A stretch of DNA of 64,000 nucleotides from Silurus meridionalis (GCF_014805685.1 NC_060886.1:15192608-15256607); one strand, 5' to 3'. Positions 11,751-25,615 are shown, counted from the first letter of the stretch. Numbers and translations are program-made. The notes: generated by a model not told the origin, from the sequence alone.

Positions 11751-14700
11751 ACAAACAAGTTTTCTACAGCAGAGTAAATACATGTATTTTGTATTGATAG
11801 CACACTCTCATCAACAGTGAGTGTGCTTGACAAAACCATATTCTTCAATCACATTTTTTATATAATAATTCAATGTATTTAAGAACCTTTACTAGAATTC
11901 ATTTTCTGTGTCTTGCTTTTCAAGGAGCTTAGAGAAGCTCTGATATTTATGAAACGTTCAGTTTGTCACACAACCGTAAAACCCAAGTGTACTGCGAAGT
12001 TGCTGCGGCGCTTTGGTTTAAATAAGTGCTTTGTAGCTGAACAAAAAGCATAAAAACATTTCCTTTTTATCATATATAGCCATGCATTAGTGTGGGTGGA
12101 TTCCTTCCTTTACCATAAGCATATGGATAAACCCTGTTGTTTACAAGACAGTGCTAGAGGAAAAGCAGCCAGCTTATCAACCTGTGGCAAGGATACTGTA
12201 TATGTGTGGGCTGACATGTACACGGATTTTAATATCTTTCAGGATTTGTCAGAATCACAAATATAAGATAAAACATTGAAGTGAAAATTTTATATTAATT
12301 CTTGCCTTCATATTGCATTTGTTTTTTTTTGTTTTTTTTTTGTTGCAGGAAGGTATTTATTGTTTCTTTCGATTGTCTGTTCTCAATGATTATTTTCATA
12401 TTTAAATAAACAACACAAATGCGGGCTAACTGAATTAGTTCTAGCCGTAACCAATCACTTGTTTAATGACCCATTTCAGTTTGAGCCAAATGCTCCATAC
12501 TACTCAGTAAGACACATCTAACATCATTTGGCTGCCAGCTGGCTTCCTTCCACTTGCTGTAGAGGATGAGTAGCTGGGGTCTTTCTTGCAATAAGTTACG
12601 TTTAAAAGTGAGTATAATATTTGTGGATGGAACTGGCACTGGGGGGTCATTGAAATCAAAAGCTCAGTCTTTTCTTTGGGTTATGAAATAATGGAAAACC
12701 GAATGAATCAGCTGAAAATATTCTGACCTTGGATTTTTATGTTTGATAGAAACTTCACACACTAGAGATACCAAGCATCCCATAGTATAACACTGTCTAC
12801 TAATAGTGTCTATGTTTTCAATCAAGTGTAGGTCTGTAGCGAGATCATTTTTCTTGTCTTGTTTACTGACATCTGTAGTTCTGAGTGAACTCCCGTAGAA
12901 TGTGTGGAAGTTTGTTCAAAAGGGCCAGGAAAAAAAGTTCTTGTACACATTTTGACAATGTGTAGTGGTTAAGGTGATGTGGTTGAGGTGACACAAAAAA
13001 TATGGATTTGAATTGTTTCAAGTTTTTCTCTTTGAAGAAATTTTCAAAGTTAATGGAAAGTTTTGCTTCAAACATCTAATTCCACACAGAGGAGCTTCCG
13101 GCTATACCTCGATCAGTTTGTTTCATTTATGTTTACAAAGAGGTACACCTGGATGACTCTGCACTTGGAGCTGAGCATTGTTTTTTTATTTTTAGAATGG
13201 TGTTTGTTAAACGCTTATTTTGCAGCAGTCTTTGTTGGCTGCCCCACTTACACTTTTAGCAATTTCATTCAGAGGGCAGCACTCTGTGACCTGAGCTCTG
13301 GAGGGAGTTGGCTGAGTTACAGCATGCTGTCATCCTCGACACATGCATGCCTTGCTAACTCTACATGGGTCTGTGGCAACGCAAAGGTCATGTTTCTCAT
13401 CAGCGCAGTGCCGGAAGTTGGTGATGCTTTGCTCTTCAGAACTGCGGGGATCATAGAAAGGTTATTATTCAGGTATAGTTTTTGTTAATGAGAACAGGGT
13501 GGAGAGACATCAGTAGGGTCTAATCAGAGCATGTTATAATGAAAGTTCTGCAATCAAAGAGAGTCAACAGTTCCTTACCTATTTTGTTTTAAACAATTAG
13601 AAATTCCTAGAAGAAGCAGTTTTGATCAAAGGTGAGTGGTAAAAAAGATGTACTTGGACTCATTTCGAAAGCAGTGTTTTACTTTTTCTGTTCAGTGCAG
13701 TGATAGATTCACAAGCCAGGCATGAGAACATTGCTAAATGTGGCCTACTTTTAAAGGAAAAGGGTCATTTGACTGACATTGCAAATGATAAAGCATGTTT
13801 TTACTGTAACCTTTCAGCAAATACACAGGGAATTATTATTTTTTTAAATCTTACTGTTGGTTGTTAACAGAGAAACAATTGTAAACATCGTGAATATTAT
13901 TTTTATTTTCTTTGGCGGTTGGGGGGTCTCATGATTAAATTATACTATATCTTTTTATCCCATTGGTATTGGCCACATGACAGTGCAGAGCCTGTCAGGT
14001 TCATTATCTATAAGCTTGTGGCAAGGAAAGTGATACTAGAAAGTCCTTGCAAGGACCCATGTGAGGAGAGTTTAAGAGTAGTGCCTTTTAGGAGCTCTAA
14101 GGAATAAAAAGCCTAATATTTGAAAACATTTTATTATAATAAAAAAAATCTATACTGAGAGACTTTGGAATTTATTTGTATAGTTAAACAGTCATTGGCT
14201 TTTAAATATTTTGAAAATTCCTCATATATCAGATTTATTTAAGGGTGTATATTTTGTCAGCTAAGTGCACAAGCAGCTCTCAATACAGTGCTTTCTCAAG
14301 CAGAAGCCATTGGCAATGAACATCAAATAGAAATATGTGCTTTTATAAAGACAGCTGCTCGGAACATATCAAAAATCCAATGGAATATGGTGTACACGAC
14401 GACAGTTATGGTCAAGGTCTCTTGATATGCGGTATTTAAGTGAGTGAGAATAGGTGGAGTTAGAGGGGCATTAATGTTGATCCTGGCTCTTATGCATGCT
14501 CTGCTGATATGGAGTTTAACAGTGTGAGTAAAAGCTGCACAGGTTTGTCCTCTCATTAAAGTTACATGCTGGGAAGAGTGTTGTGGCTTTACACTTGAGA
14601 GCCCATTAGCTGCAGAGTGGAGCACACTGTGGATATTAACGGGGAGGCATCTCCCTTGCTAAAGTTATGCCTCAATTTAGTTTAACACCTGCACAATCTA

Positions 14701-16372
14701 CACCTCTCCATCTCTATTGATCTTCACTGTGATTGTCTTTGTTTTTAGCCGCATGGCCTTCTTTCGTCTTTCTCCAAGTGGTTGGTTGTTGATGTTGATA
14801 GCAGAGTAAAGGCACATCAAGTGGACTATCCTTGTCTCAAATACTCAGGTTAAAAATAAAGGTTCCCTTTTGGGCTCCACTTACAGCCAACAATATAGTA
14901 GTTCCATTAGGAAACCCAATATTGTACTGTAAAATGCTGAAAAGCATGTTCATTTCTTTTGAATTTATGGCCCTGAGATACCTGTAATAAATCAATTTTT
15001 TTCAAGGAACAGCCCTTGATTGGCATACAAAAACAGGAACACAACGTTTTATATCTGCACTTTGTGGGCAAGCAATTTCTGTGTGGAATTCAGACAGAAA
15101 TAGTTTAGCAAGATAACAGAAATGCTGTAAATTGCAAATCGCTGTACATTCGCCATGATTTTTCAAGTGAATAGGGTTGCTGTTCAAAGGAAGTGTTACA
15201 GCGAGACAGAAAGCAATGAGGCCACTGTCAGCAGGACAAATGAGAGACTTCCTCGCAACTGATTAATCTTTACCCATGCTTGTCTATTGCTAAAAAATGT
15301 GAAATTGACTAGGTGTAAAGAGTAATACATACAACAATAAACATGTCATATATTGTAATAAAAGCTCTTCATTTTTTAAAACCTTATGCTAATGTAATAT
15401 GGTAATATACATATCTGTTTTCAAAAATTACATTGTATATAGCCTTATTACACTCAAATGACTTGATTTAGTACGATTCTAAATAAAGAGAGCTAATTTG
15501 CATGTGTGCCAATGAATTGTGCAATCAGCCGATGTGTTACGAGTGAATTGCAAAGAATAACTGCATAAATGACACCATGTGCAAAAGCTTCAGAGATGAG
15601 TTCAACTTAATCTAGCAGCGTATGAGTAATTACGTCAAACTTTAATACTGATTAAATGGTGATGGATGACACTAAACTGCTAAAGAGTTTTAAAATGTGT
15701 AGACATTTGCATCATACCTTTTCACCAGCTCCTATTCTAACATCGGAAGTGTAAACCTAAAGGGAATATTAACTGAAATGAAATAATTGCTCAGTTTTGT
15801 CTTAAAGTCTTGGAAATAGTCTTTTGGATATTTCATACATACAATTTGATTTGTATCAGTGTGCCTATGTAATATCTGTCACTAGGGTAACTATCAGGTT
15901 TATTAAATTGCACTCCAAGGGTTATATTTAAAGTGGATATTTAATACTAGCACTTCTTCGTGTTATAGTTTACGTGTTGAGGTGGGAACATCTCAAATTT
16001 CATATTGATTAAGACAAACACATAACAGAAAATGCTGTTAGATTCATTTGAACACAATAAAACACAATAGACCACTATAGACCCTTGTTTTTTTAGGGGG
16101 TATTTCACATTATGATGATTTACATGGCATTTTTAAAAGCAGGTAAATTAGGACGTGTTGTCTCAGGGAGACTAGTTAGCAACATGACCAAATTGGAGAT
16201 AATTTGATTAAGAAAAAAACAGACACAAGACACACACAAAAACACAGAAAAGAAAAGAATATAATCGCATATTCCCCTCAGGATGTTACTTAGTGAGGCC
16301 ACAGTTGGCTGGTTATCAGAACATGCTAACGCATGATAAGGAGAACAGAACTCAAATATTCAAATGTCGAAC
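11751..16372. other. No gene seen; one longer open frame
   Basis: AT-rich and mostly repeat-free. A 141-codon open frame at 13063-13488 (+) lies in a locally GC-richer patch but shows no recognised domain and is probably chance. The stretch 15480-15680 (repeat-free, with TAAT-type motifs) could be conserved non-coding DNA. Confidence 0.5.
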
Positions 16373-16399
16373 ACACACAAACACACACACACACACACA

Positions 16400-16453
<54 letters not shown>
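16373..16453. repeat. (CA)n microsatellite
   Basis: About 40 CA units with one AG interruption near 16400. Confidence 0.97.
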
Positions 16454-16457
<4 letters not shown>

Positions 16458-16702
16458 ACAGGCTTATACTAAAATAGAGTAAGCCCTCCAGCTTTGATAC
16501 CTTACAGCATTTGCTCTCTTGATGGCTTACTACTTAAAGTGCTAGGTCTAGCCACATAGCCCATATCTCTTTTTCCCAAATGCACAATGACTATTTCATA
16601 TACAGGCTATAACAGAGTGCATTAAGAGACATGCAGTACATCTTGTCCTCCCATCATTGTTTGTCTTTAGGGGCCAGGTTGCTGAGAAAAAGGTGTGAAA
16701 TG

Positions 16703-16709
<7 letters not shown>

Positions 16710-16752
<43 letters not shown>
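16710..16752. repeat. (GA)n microsatellite
   Basis: About 21 GA units; the nearby strand is also rich in CT. Confidence 0.96.
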
Positions 16753-16755
<3 letters not shown>

Positions 16756-16799
16756 CTCAGGCATTTCCATCTCTCTCTTTTTCTCTCTCATCTTCATGA

Positions 16800-16965
16800 C
16801 CTATTCTGATGTTGTGATGGTGGCGGCGAATGGATTTGGAGGCACTAAGCCTTCATCGGGGAAATGGGATTTTATGCAAATACGATGCACCATAAGCGTG
16901 GGGCAGCACAATGGGGCATGTAAACTTGACGCCGGCTCACCCAGGCTTATTTCACACTGAGCAAG
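16800..16965. promoter_or_regulatory. Candidate conserved non-coding element
   Basis: A GC-richer patch without repeats. It includes a perfect octamer atgcaaat (16874-16881), the POU-factor recognition sequence. Function is not shown by sequence alone; conservation is untested. Confidence 0.2.
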
Positions 16966-17366
16966 TCAGATTATCCGCATATTAATAATTTTTTTTTTTG
17001 GGGTGGGTGGTGGGTGCAAATGGCAGGAAGAAGGGAAAAGATATTCCAAACATATTTGTGGTTGAATCTGCTGTTGAATAACAATCATGCTAATATAAAT
17101 GCTTTATTAACTCAGTCCTGCGTGAGTGAAACAATTGCACAAGCTAATAAACCTACAGTAGCCCCTGGGACCAGAATAAAGGTTTCTCAGCACAGAAATG
17201 CATTACCATGGTTGCTGTCTAGGATTTAATCTGTGTCTGTGGTCTTGTTTGACTTGTGAATGGTGGTTTTATTTTGGTGATATCTGGAATAAAACAGAGC
17301 CAGTCTGTGTAACTGTTGTATGTAAATTCAAATGCATTAAAAAGTGGAGATACTTTGTATACTTTG

Positions 17367-17379
17367 CACACACACACAC

Positions 17380-17414
<35 letters not shown>

Positions 17415-17417
17415 TTC

Positions 17418-17492
<75 letters not shown>
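17367..17492. repeat. Compound (CA)n / (TA)n microsatellite
   Basis: A CA run (17367-17410) is followed by atttctat and then about 36 TA units (17421-17492). The repetitive tyrosine-isoleucine and threonine-histidine frames here are not genes. Confidence 0.97.
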
Positions 17493-17497
<5 letters not shown>

Positions 17498-17799
17498 GAA
17501 ACACCTTGATATCATTTCTGTTTTTCACACCTAGGCCTTTAGTAGTGTCCAACCTAAATCAGTCCACATCTTAATACCATCATTATGATGCCACAGCTTT
17601 AGAAATCATCAACGTTATAGAGAAACACAGTATAACAGAGCACTGCATCACAGACAGGTATCTTATGCAGTGAGAATGAATGCAATTATGAAAGCAAGAA
17701 ACCTAATTAACACAATTCAAAAAGTCTCCCTTCACCCCATGTTTTTCTGGGGATTTAAAAGACAAACTGTGTGTTGTTGTGCAAATAAACTATAAAAAA

Positions 17800-18300
17800 A
17801 ATGCTTAATAAAGCTTAATAACTGTTTTAAACTGTTTTGTCCGACCTTTCCTCAGAATGTCTAGCTTTTCTTCAAAAGTCAGTATTGTAAATGTCCTTGT
17901 TGGTATATCTGCAACCAAAACAATTTCTTCTCCTCTGTCAGTCATTGTGGATGAAACAACAGCTATTAAAACCCACATGAATATATTTGATCTTTTGCAG
18001 TTTGCTCCAGATGCATGGCTCTGACTAGCACGCTCCCTGACCATGCATTCAAAGGAAGTAAAAAATGCCCATGATACAGAATGATGTGCCTGCTAGATAA
18101 CCCCGGAATCAGCAACTCACAATCTGATTAGTCAAAGCGACAGCTTTAAGCAACATAGATTTCATGCTACAAGAGCCCACAGTGCTGACTGTGAAGGGCT
18201 TATTGCATATACCTTTGATTCTGGCAACACGTGATGTGATGGCTGAAATCTGATTGTATAGAAACTCCAACCTAAACTCCAGGAAGCAGTGCAAACTGCT
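17800..18300 (-). pseudogene. Possible transposase-derived fragment
   Basis: On the minus strand two short open stretches occur, one with ISAITSRVARIKGICNKPF (18109-18294) and one with ILTFEEKLDILRKGRTK (17805-18044). The latter resembles a short motif near the N-terminus of some fish hAT-like transposases. Neither is long enough to be certain, and stops separate them. Confidence 0.25.
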
Positions 18301-18399
18301 GAAATGAAGAAAATAAACACTTGGGAATAATTTAATACATATTCACAGACAAAAATATATTAAAACGTATTTCAGTGATTCTGATGTGTGAATGACTTG

Positions 18400-19133
18400 C
18401 CCATATTTAGCTGTCTAGCAGAAGGACATAGTTTTTCCTCAAGAATTTGGAAGTACTTGGCTGTACTGACTTATCACCCAGCCTCTAATAAAGAGAAACA
18501 CCCCCAAAACATAATGCTGCTACCACCATGCTTCACAGTAGGTGTGGTATGTTTTGGGTGATGTGCTGCATAGCACGTTGAGTTCAGTCCAAACAGGTCA
18601 ATTTTGGTCTCATCAGACCTCTTGCCAGATAGTATAGGAGTATTCCAGGTGTGTTTTTGCACAGAGAAAATGAGACTGGGTGTGGCACTTTTTTTAGGAA
18701 AGGCTTCTTTCTCAACACCCTGCTATATAGGCCAGCTTTGTTTGAAGCTTATAAGATAGTTGTCACATACACAGACCAACCATAAAGTCTTGTAAGTCCT
18801 TCAAAGTTGCCTTTGGCCTCTTGGTAGCTTCTGTAATCAATATATTCCTAACTCAGTCATCCAGTTTCAAAGACAGCCTGAGCTAGGCAATGTGTTGGTT
18901 GTACCAAACACTTTTCACTTCTTAATGATGCTTTGAACAATAGTCAGAGGAATAATGAAAGCCTTCAAAATCTTTTTATAGCCTATTTTGTGCCTTTCAA
19001 CAACTTTTGAAAGCACATAGAAATCTACAGTGATTATCTTTGCAGTGCCATGCACTAATAAGAGTGGAATCTTCAAGTAATCAAAACAACTATAATCGAT
19101 GTCAGGTGGGGCAATTAGGCTGGAGTTTGACAT
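18400..19133 (-). pseudogene. Tc1-like transposase pseudogene
   Basis: Reading down the minus strand, the N-terminal helix-turn-helix region appears first (YKKILKAFIIPLTIVQSIIK, 18915-19133). A shifted stretch equivalent to VHVTTISRTLHKAGLY...RKPFLKK follows (about 18690-18850). Then comes [16 protein letters not shown] with [18 protein letters not shown] (18474-18662). These are the order and motifs of Tc1-family transposases, including the catalytic aspartate in SDETK. The C-terminal third with the last acidic residue is not recognisable, and several frameshifts and stops are present. Confidence 0.8.
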
Positions 19134-19370
19134 GAAAGTTCACTGGTTGCACCTGAGCAAGTATACAATGGTATACTCTAAGCGGCTGAGCACTAAACCA
19201 AACCAGGCATTTTACTAATTAATATTTAATAATTTTCCAGATTGATGTAAAATTTTATTTTTATGTTGATAATGTGGATTATAATGTGTTCATACAGCAT
19301 GTATTGTTCTAGTTCAAGTGAAAGGAAAATCTAACGTTGCAGAATCCATAAATGTACTATATAAATATGT

Positions 19371-19465
19371 GCCTTTATGTTTGTGGTAACAGTTCGGGGA
19401 AGAAGCACACACTGTATGGCAGGAAAAGTTGGATGTACCAATTCTTTTGCCCAATATATCCGGAA
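19371..19465 (-). mobile_element. Tc1-like non-autonomous fragment
   Basis: The sequence tgtttgtggtaacagttcgg ... ggatgtaccaattcttttgc ccaatata matches one terminus of the 7577-8085 family in reverse orientation. Only about 95 bp are present. Confidence 0.6.
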
Positions 19466-21061
19466 CTCCTGTGCATATTCAGATAATTATCCAATCAGCT
19501 AATCTTTTGATTGTAGCATAGCGCATAACACAGTGTACAAACAATTTCAGGAGCTACACATTTTTATATCAAGCATCAGAATCGGGGAATTTTTAATCTC
19601 AGTGACAGAGTTGTTGGTGCACAATATAATTAAGAAATACCACTGTGTACCAATTACAGTCCTGCCTGCATAAATGCCTTTGATAAAAGAGGTAAGAGGA
19701 GAGTGACCTGAACGGTTCAGGCTGACTGGAAGACTCTAGTAGGTCAAATAACTACAGTTTATGACTGTAATAAGCAGAAAAGAATCTAGAACAGGTCAAC
19801 CGTTATGGTAAACAGATCGCCATCGGTTATGTAATACAATTATTTCAACATAAACTAAATATCTTAAAGGAGTGTTTCAAAGGAAGGGAACAAAAACCTT
19901 GTTGAATCCATGACCTGAGGAATTGAGACTAAGTGCAAAAGGGCTCCTTCCAAGTATTTATATAAGACCATATAAAGTGACATGTTTTACTTTTGTTTGG
20001 CTAGTACATTCTCTAACTTCTTGTGTGACAGAGAGCAACAGAGAGAGAAAGTAAGAATGATAGCCTAAGGTAGTGCTTATGTGTGTCTATTGAAATTGTC
20101 TTTGATAGGAGGCGAGGCTAATACTTGCTGCTGCTGCTGCTGCTTATTGTTCTATTAGTGCAACAGCTGTCTGAATGACTAATGTGTCCGGTTAAGTCCA
20201 CTAAGCTTGCATACATATAACACTACACTCCATCCACAGACTCCACATGAGTCGTGTGTGTGAGTGTGTGGGTGGGTCCCATTTTTTTTAGTTTTCACCA
20301 CAGGTGCTTTCTGTAGCTTCACTTAAAAATCATTTATAGGCTATAATTTTTAGACCTACCCTGCAACCCATTTTCTTTTCTCCTTTTTTTTATTTTCTTG
20401 TAAACACAAAGTCTGTCAGCTGGGCATGGGGCAGTATCTCCTGGCATATCCTGAGTATGTATGCAAATGGCCCATCTGTTGCCTGGCCCCGCTCTCTATT
20501 TTGCAGAGTCTAAGAAATAAAATGCACATTTTTTTTATCTGCCCATCAAATCTATCACCTACCGAGCTGTGTGTCCCATAGTCTAGCTTAATCCCTTAAC
20601 CATATACAGTATTCCTCTGTTAGACAGTGTTTATTTATCCCTATACAAGACATGTCTTGTGTGAATTATTACAAGCACTGTTGGGTTCCTAGGCTCCATA
20701 GTGTAACTAACTTGGGATTCACATTATCTGCAACAACTTTGCTTTTCTCTCTGGCTATTGCATTGTACTTTATTTCACATACTTTGCTATAACATCCTGC
20801 ACAGTCCAAAACATGCAGCACACTGTCACATACACAATCCCACAGAGTCCAATTACACAAGAAGGCCCACATTCACTGGGACCATCTATGCTTACTCTCA
20901 ACTAACCATGAGAATCCATTCATGCAGTCGAACATGAACATGTCTTTCTGGAAAGACACTTTCACATGGATATCAATAGTTCAAGAACTCTGGTCTAGAC
21001 TAGGGAAACTCTTTTTTGTCTTGCAATGGCCTCTGCTAGATATTTATTATTTAAAAGACAA
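19466..21061. other. No gene seen
   Basis: AT-rich unique-looking sequence with a short (GCT)n run (20127-20143). No exon or mobile element recognised. Confidence 0.55.
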
Positions 21062-21080
21062 ATTCTGTTACTACTAAGTC

Positions 21081-22477
21081 TTCTTCTTCTTCTTTTTTGG
21101 CTTCTCTCATTAGAGGTTGCCACAGCAGATCATCCGTCTCCATACCCCTTGTCCTCTACATCTACACTCTTCATTACTCTTTCTGACTTTCTCTATACTT
21201 CTCCATCAACATTCTCAAAGCAAATATTTGGTGCTCTTCCTCAGCATAAAACCATACTGTTGCTCACAGATGGTCACCTCTTCTCTCAGTCTGGTTTCCA
21301 CTACTATCCTATAACTTAATGGTGTGACTGATCAACTTTATTCCCCTGTAGTTACTGCAGGTCCACATATTTCCCTTATTCTTGAAGATTGGTACCAGCA
21401 CACTTCTTCTCTATTCCTCAGGCATCCTCTTACCTTCCAAAATCTTGTTTTTGTTGAACAACCTGGTTAAAAACTCCACTGCCATCTCCCTTAACATCTC
21501 CATGCTTCCACCGGTATGTCATCTGGTCCAACCGATTTTCAACTTTTCCACCTTTCCAGCTGTCTCCCTGAATCTCACACTACAGTCTTCCTCCTTCAAT
21601 TTCCACCATCTTATTCTTCTTTCAGTCCTCACTCTTTTCCTCTTATTCTTCACCTCCAAAACCACCCTACAGACCACCATCCGATACTGTCTAGCTACAC
21701 TGTCCCCTGCCAACACCTTGCAGTCTCCAATCTCCGTCAGGTTGCATCTCCTACATAGAACATAGAACATCCACCTGTGTGAACCTTCCTCCACTCTTAT
21801 ACGTTACCTTGTGATCCTCCTTCTTCTTAAAATAAGTGTTAACCACTGCCATTTCCATGCTTTTAGCAAAATCTACCACCATCTGCTCTTCCATATTCCT
21901 CGCTTCAAAAGCCATCACCACCTCATCACCTCCTCATCACCTCTGTTCCCTTCACCTACATGCCAAATAAAGTCTGGCCAAATCGTTAATTACTAGGTAT
22001 GTTATTACTAAAGTAATATTACTTTATCTAACTCACTAACACAATTTTTTTCTTCTCCTCCATCTCACAACCCACTTGTGGAGCATAAGCACTAATGACA
22101 TTTATCATCACCCGTTCAACTTCCAGCTTCATGTTTACCTCGCTTCCTTTACCAGTCATAGTACCAACATTTAAAGTACTTACCCTAACCTACATTTTCC
22201 TACACTTCTCTTTTTCCTGCCGTCTATGTAGACGTCTTCCTCCTCTCCTTCTCCTCCTTTGGCCAACAGTAGCCCAATTTTCACCAGTACCCTGTTGGCT
22301 AAAAATACCTGTGGCGGTTGTTTGTAACCTGGGCCTAGACTGATCCAGTATGAATTTCTCTTTTGTGACCCTCATATTTTATTGGCACATGTTTTATGCT
22401 GGATGCCCTTCCTAACGCAACCCTCCCCATTTATCTGGGCTTGGGACCGGCACTAAGAGTGCAACCCTAATGGCTGG
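21081..22477 (-). mobile_element. RTE-like LINE, internally deleted, with target duplications
   Basis: Minus-strand copy. The 5' block is gtgccggtcccaagcccaga ... gggttgcgttaggaagggca (about 22380-22460). Degraded endonuclease and spacer follow, with LCRRCNLTEIGDCKVLAGDS, ARQYRMVVCRVVL and RWWKLKEEDCSVRF at 21519-21794. Next is the RT N-terminal part (RRSVLVPIFKNKG and SNYRGIKLISHT-like, about 21310-21440) and the beginning of QYGFM..KST. It then jumps to the 3' end ctgctgtggcaacctctaat and a (GAA)n-type tail. The 19-bp direct repeats attctgtt(a/g)ctactaagtc at 21062-21080 and 22478-22496 flank it. The RT catalytic region is missing. Confidence 0.85.
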
Positions 22478-22496
22478 ATTCTGTTGCTACTAAGTC

Positions 22497-25400
22497 AACA
22501 GAACAAAAGTAGCATAGCAACATATGTTTGGTTTAGTATAGATATAATGATATAAAATGCCCATTGAAAGTATGAGATTTCATATTGAGTTTTTTTTTAT
22601 CGCCTTTTTAGTTGCCTTTTTTAGTTTATGTTATTATCATGAGTTGGCTTCATAGTTATCACACGTATGGGGATCACAGAAAACAGAAATCCGTCAAGCA
22701 AGGTGGTTACTTCATGTATCATTATGTCTTAATTATCTGCTCTGTTTAATCACCTTTCTAATGCATATTTCCTAAGATAAGGGGAAAAAGGCATCCAGTC
22801 AACTAATTCCTGCAAGAGCATCTAGTTTTTATTCATTGATAATAAAAATGCATCACTTAGTTTTCATTTCATTTTAGTTTTTTGTCTTAGTTTTCATCAG
22901 CAGAATAAGTATTACTTCAGTACATAGGAAAAGCTTTCAATTACTGTTTTGTATTCGGTCAAGTCACTGTGTAGGTGTCTGTGTGTGGACAGACTAAACT
23001 AATTCTGATCAGATTAGAGGAGTGCAACAGGTTTAATTAAGTTTCACTTTTTAAGATCAGCCCAGAAATTGCATTTGCACTTTACCATTTTGCTCACTGT
23101 GAATTTATACTGATTATTATCATAATTTTTCTAAGTCACAATAGTGACAGATTAAAAAGGTTAGAAATGGTCAGCTAAATGTATTCCGAGCACATAGACA
23201 AATTATTGATTTTTTTTTTTTATTCTATGCATGACAGGTTACACATATTACTTATGGATTAAAACAAAAGCAATAATTACATGTTATAAGCTCAACTTTC
23301 TCTTCATCATTTTAACATAAAATTGGATATTATTTGGCATGTTTGTGTGGGATAGGTTAAGAGGATACACTTTTGAGATCAACCTCAATTCCTTCTTTTT
23401 AATTCCAGTGATGGAAAATAATCTTACACCAGTAGATTTAGAGTCACCAAAGCAGCACCTAGGGTCGCTGCCTATAATAAGCTGCCAGGGTCTGAGTGTA
23501 CCAGTGCCATTTCTTTGGTGTAAGTTTGTTACCCTTAGTGCTCACATGTCAGTAATACTGTGGAGTTCTTTTCTAGCCACAGGAGCTGAATGACATGCTG
23601 AGAGGAAGGTCATGCACAGGCAAGGCTTGCATCATGTGCATAATGACACACTGTGATTGAGGAAAGACTGCTCTGGTTTTTGAAGTGTTCGACACTGCAG
23701 TTGATTCACTGTGGCCGTGGGTTAAGAAAAGCAGTTGAGTTCTTGCAATTTTTATTACAAAGTTATTAGTTATAGGGACATAATTTTTCCTTTATATAAT
23801 ATCAAAAATCATTTTTAGTATCATTGTTATTGGTTTCAGAATCAGCTTTATTGACTAATTATGCCAGAGCATTCAAAGAAGTGCACAATTAAGATACAGG
23901 CACTGCACAGCAGTGCTGAACTGAAATAAGACATAGACTAATTTAACATGTTTCCAAGTAACACAACTAAATAACCAATCATAGAAGACAGTATGCATTG
24001 GCCCAAAACAGAGTTTCATGTTAAGCAAAACCACAGTGCTGCTTAGCAACTATGTAAATGATTGGTTCATTTTCTATAGCAACAGCTCTGACAGTAGGTC
24101 TAGTTGTAAATCATATCATGTGTAATATTCAAGCACATGTACTAATACATAATCATTTCTCGAGGAGCAGCTCATTCACACCAACCTCTATGGTTGTATG
24201 CATTACATAATCTAATACACAAAACCTAATAATAAATGTATTTTAAAAAAAAGCTATGGTTTCATTCACAAAGAATAAATACAATTTATTTGGTAATGCT
24301 TTATGTAAGAAAATTTGATTTAACATTTATTAAAGGAGTATCAGAAATAAGTGCTTTTAAACAGTATATTTTCTGCTACAGGAAAATATCTTCAGGACAG
24401 GACGTAACATGACGCTGCATTGTTTGTATTAATAACTTTCAAAGGGAAAAAGAGACTGATAGAGAAACAGGTTGTATAGCTGCTATAATGTAATTCACAG
24501 CACAAGATTCCTTGTGGATGGTTTAACAGATTCAGTATAACTACAAGAAGATAAATATGTTGTTTATTTTTAACCTTGTAATCATTTACAAATATATAAG
24601 AAGAATAAAAAACTTCAGAATGAGGTGTACCTGAAAAATAATCACTGTCAGGATGGCAATAGGTGATTAAGTAATCGCAAATCGTGTTTTTTTGTTTTCC
24701 TGCAAGGACATTGGTGGTGCAGATATGCATCTTTGAATTATAACTAATAGTCAGTAGGTACAGAAATGTTTGCTGGAGATGATTAAGGATGAATTTTTTA
24801 TATTCTTACATAAGTCTACCCCTCCCACCTTGTCCCTCTTCCTACTGTCCTGCAGAAGCAGCTGATGAGCTGCAGTCTATATCAGAGCCTGTGTTTCCTC
24901 TGCTTGTCTATGGACATGACTCATACTGGCTCATTGCCTGTACCTCTCAGCATAAAAATATCATAAATTATCACCATGCAAGGCTGCTGACCCGGTGCTC
25001 ACTCACCACAATGACACACCAGGTCAGACATACTGCAAAGGTCAAAAGGTCAGGTATCAGTGGTTTGACTGAGTGTTTGCACAGGAAAGCGCAGTCTTCC
25101 ATTCTGAGAGGGATGTGTACTGGAACAGAATTTATTACTTTTATGCCTCAGTGCAACATAGTGACTCAGCAGTTTGTGATATCTCACTTGGCTTGGTGGC
25201 TATACGATAGCATACTTTCCATTAGAACCATGGGAAGTATAAGATTATTGTACAGCCCTGCCCTAGAGTGTACCTGTCGATAAAACACATTTTCATTAAA
25301 GTAGCTATCGATGAAGTTATGATTAAGGCTCTTTTCATTTATTGCATTTAGTTCCCTAGTAAAGGAGAGACAGCAGGTGCCATCTTCTTACAGATCAATA

Positions 25401-25557
25401 TGCAGTATAGATATGAGGGTGCCAGTTAAAATTAGCAATAAAGTATTAAATGCAAACATTTTAGGGTTTTCCATTGTGTGTAAACCATAGTGATGGTTTA
25501 GGATATTTTAGGGTTGTTTTTTAATTTTATTTTGTATTTATTTATTTCTCAGATAAA

Positions 25558-25559
<2 letters not shown>
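22497..25559. other. No gene seen; one LINE tail
   Basis: AT-rich. A short LINE 3'-end-like fragment begins near 23836 (agaatcagctttattgacta). A 164-codon open frame at 24789-25283 (+) shows no recognisable domain and is probably chance. Confidence 0.5.
23836..23935 (-). repeat. LINE 3' end-like fragment
   Basis: The motif agaatcagctttattgacta ... tgccagagcattcaaagaa resembles the reverse complement of the 3' end of fish L2/CR1-type LINEs (agaatcagctttattggcc type). Confidence 0.45.

Positions 25560-25612
<53 letters not shown>
25560..25612. repeat. (TA)n microsatellite
   Basis: About 26 TA units. Confidence 0.96.

Positions 25613-25615
<3 letters not shown>

Noticed and set aside
21026..21319. 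Open frame starting with a leucine-rich, signal-peptide-like N-terminus
   Set aside because: The leucine run comes from the (CTT)n antisense tail of the RTE-like LINE and its 3' end; it is not a secreted-protein exon or ncam2 exon 1.
24789..25283. 164-codon open frame
   Set aside because: No recognisable domain, no coding-like pattern, no splice context; likely chance.
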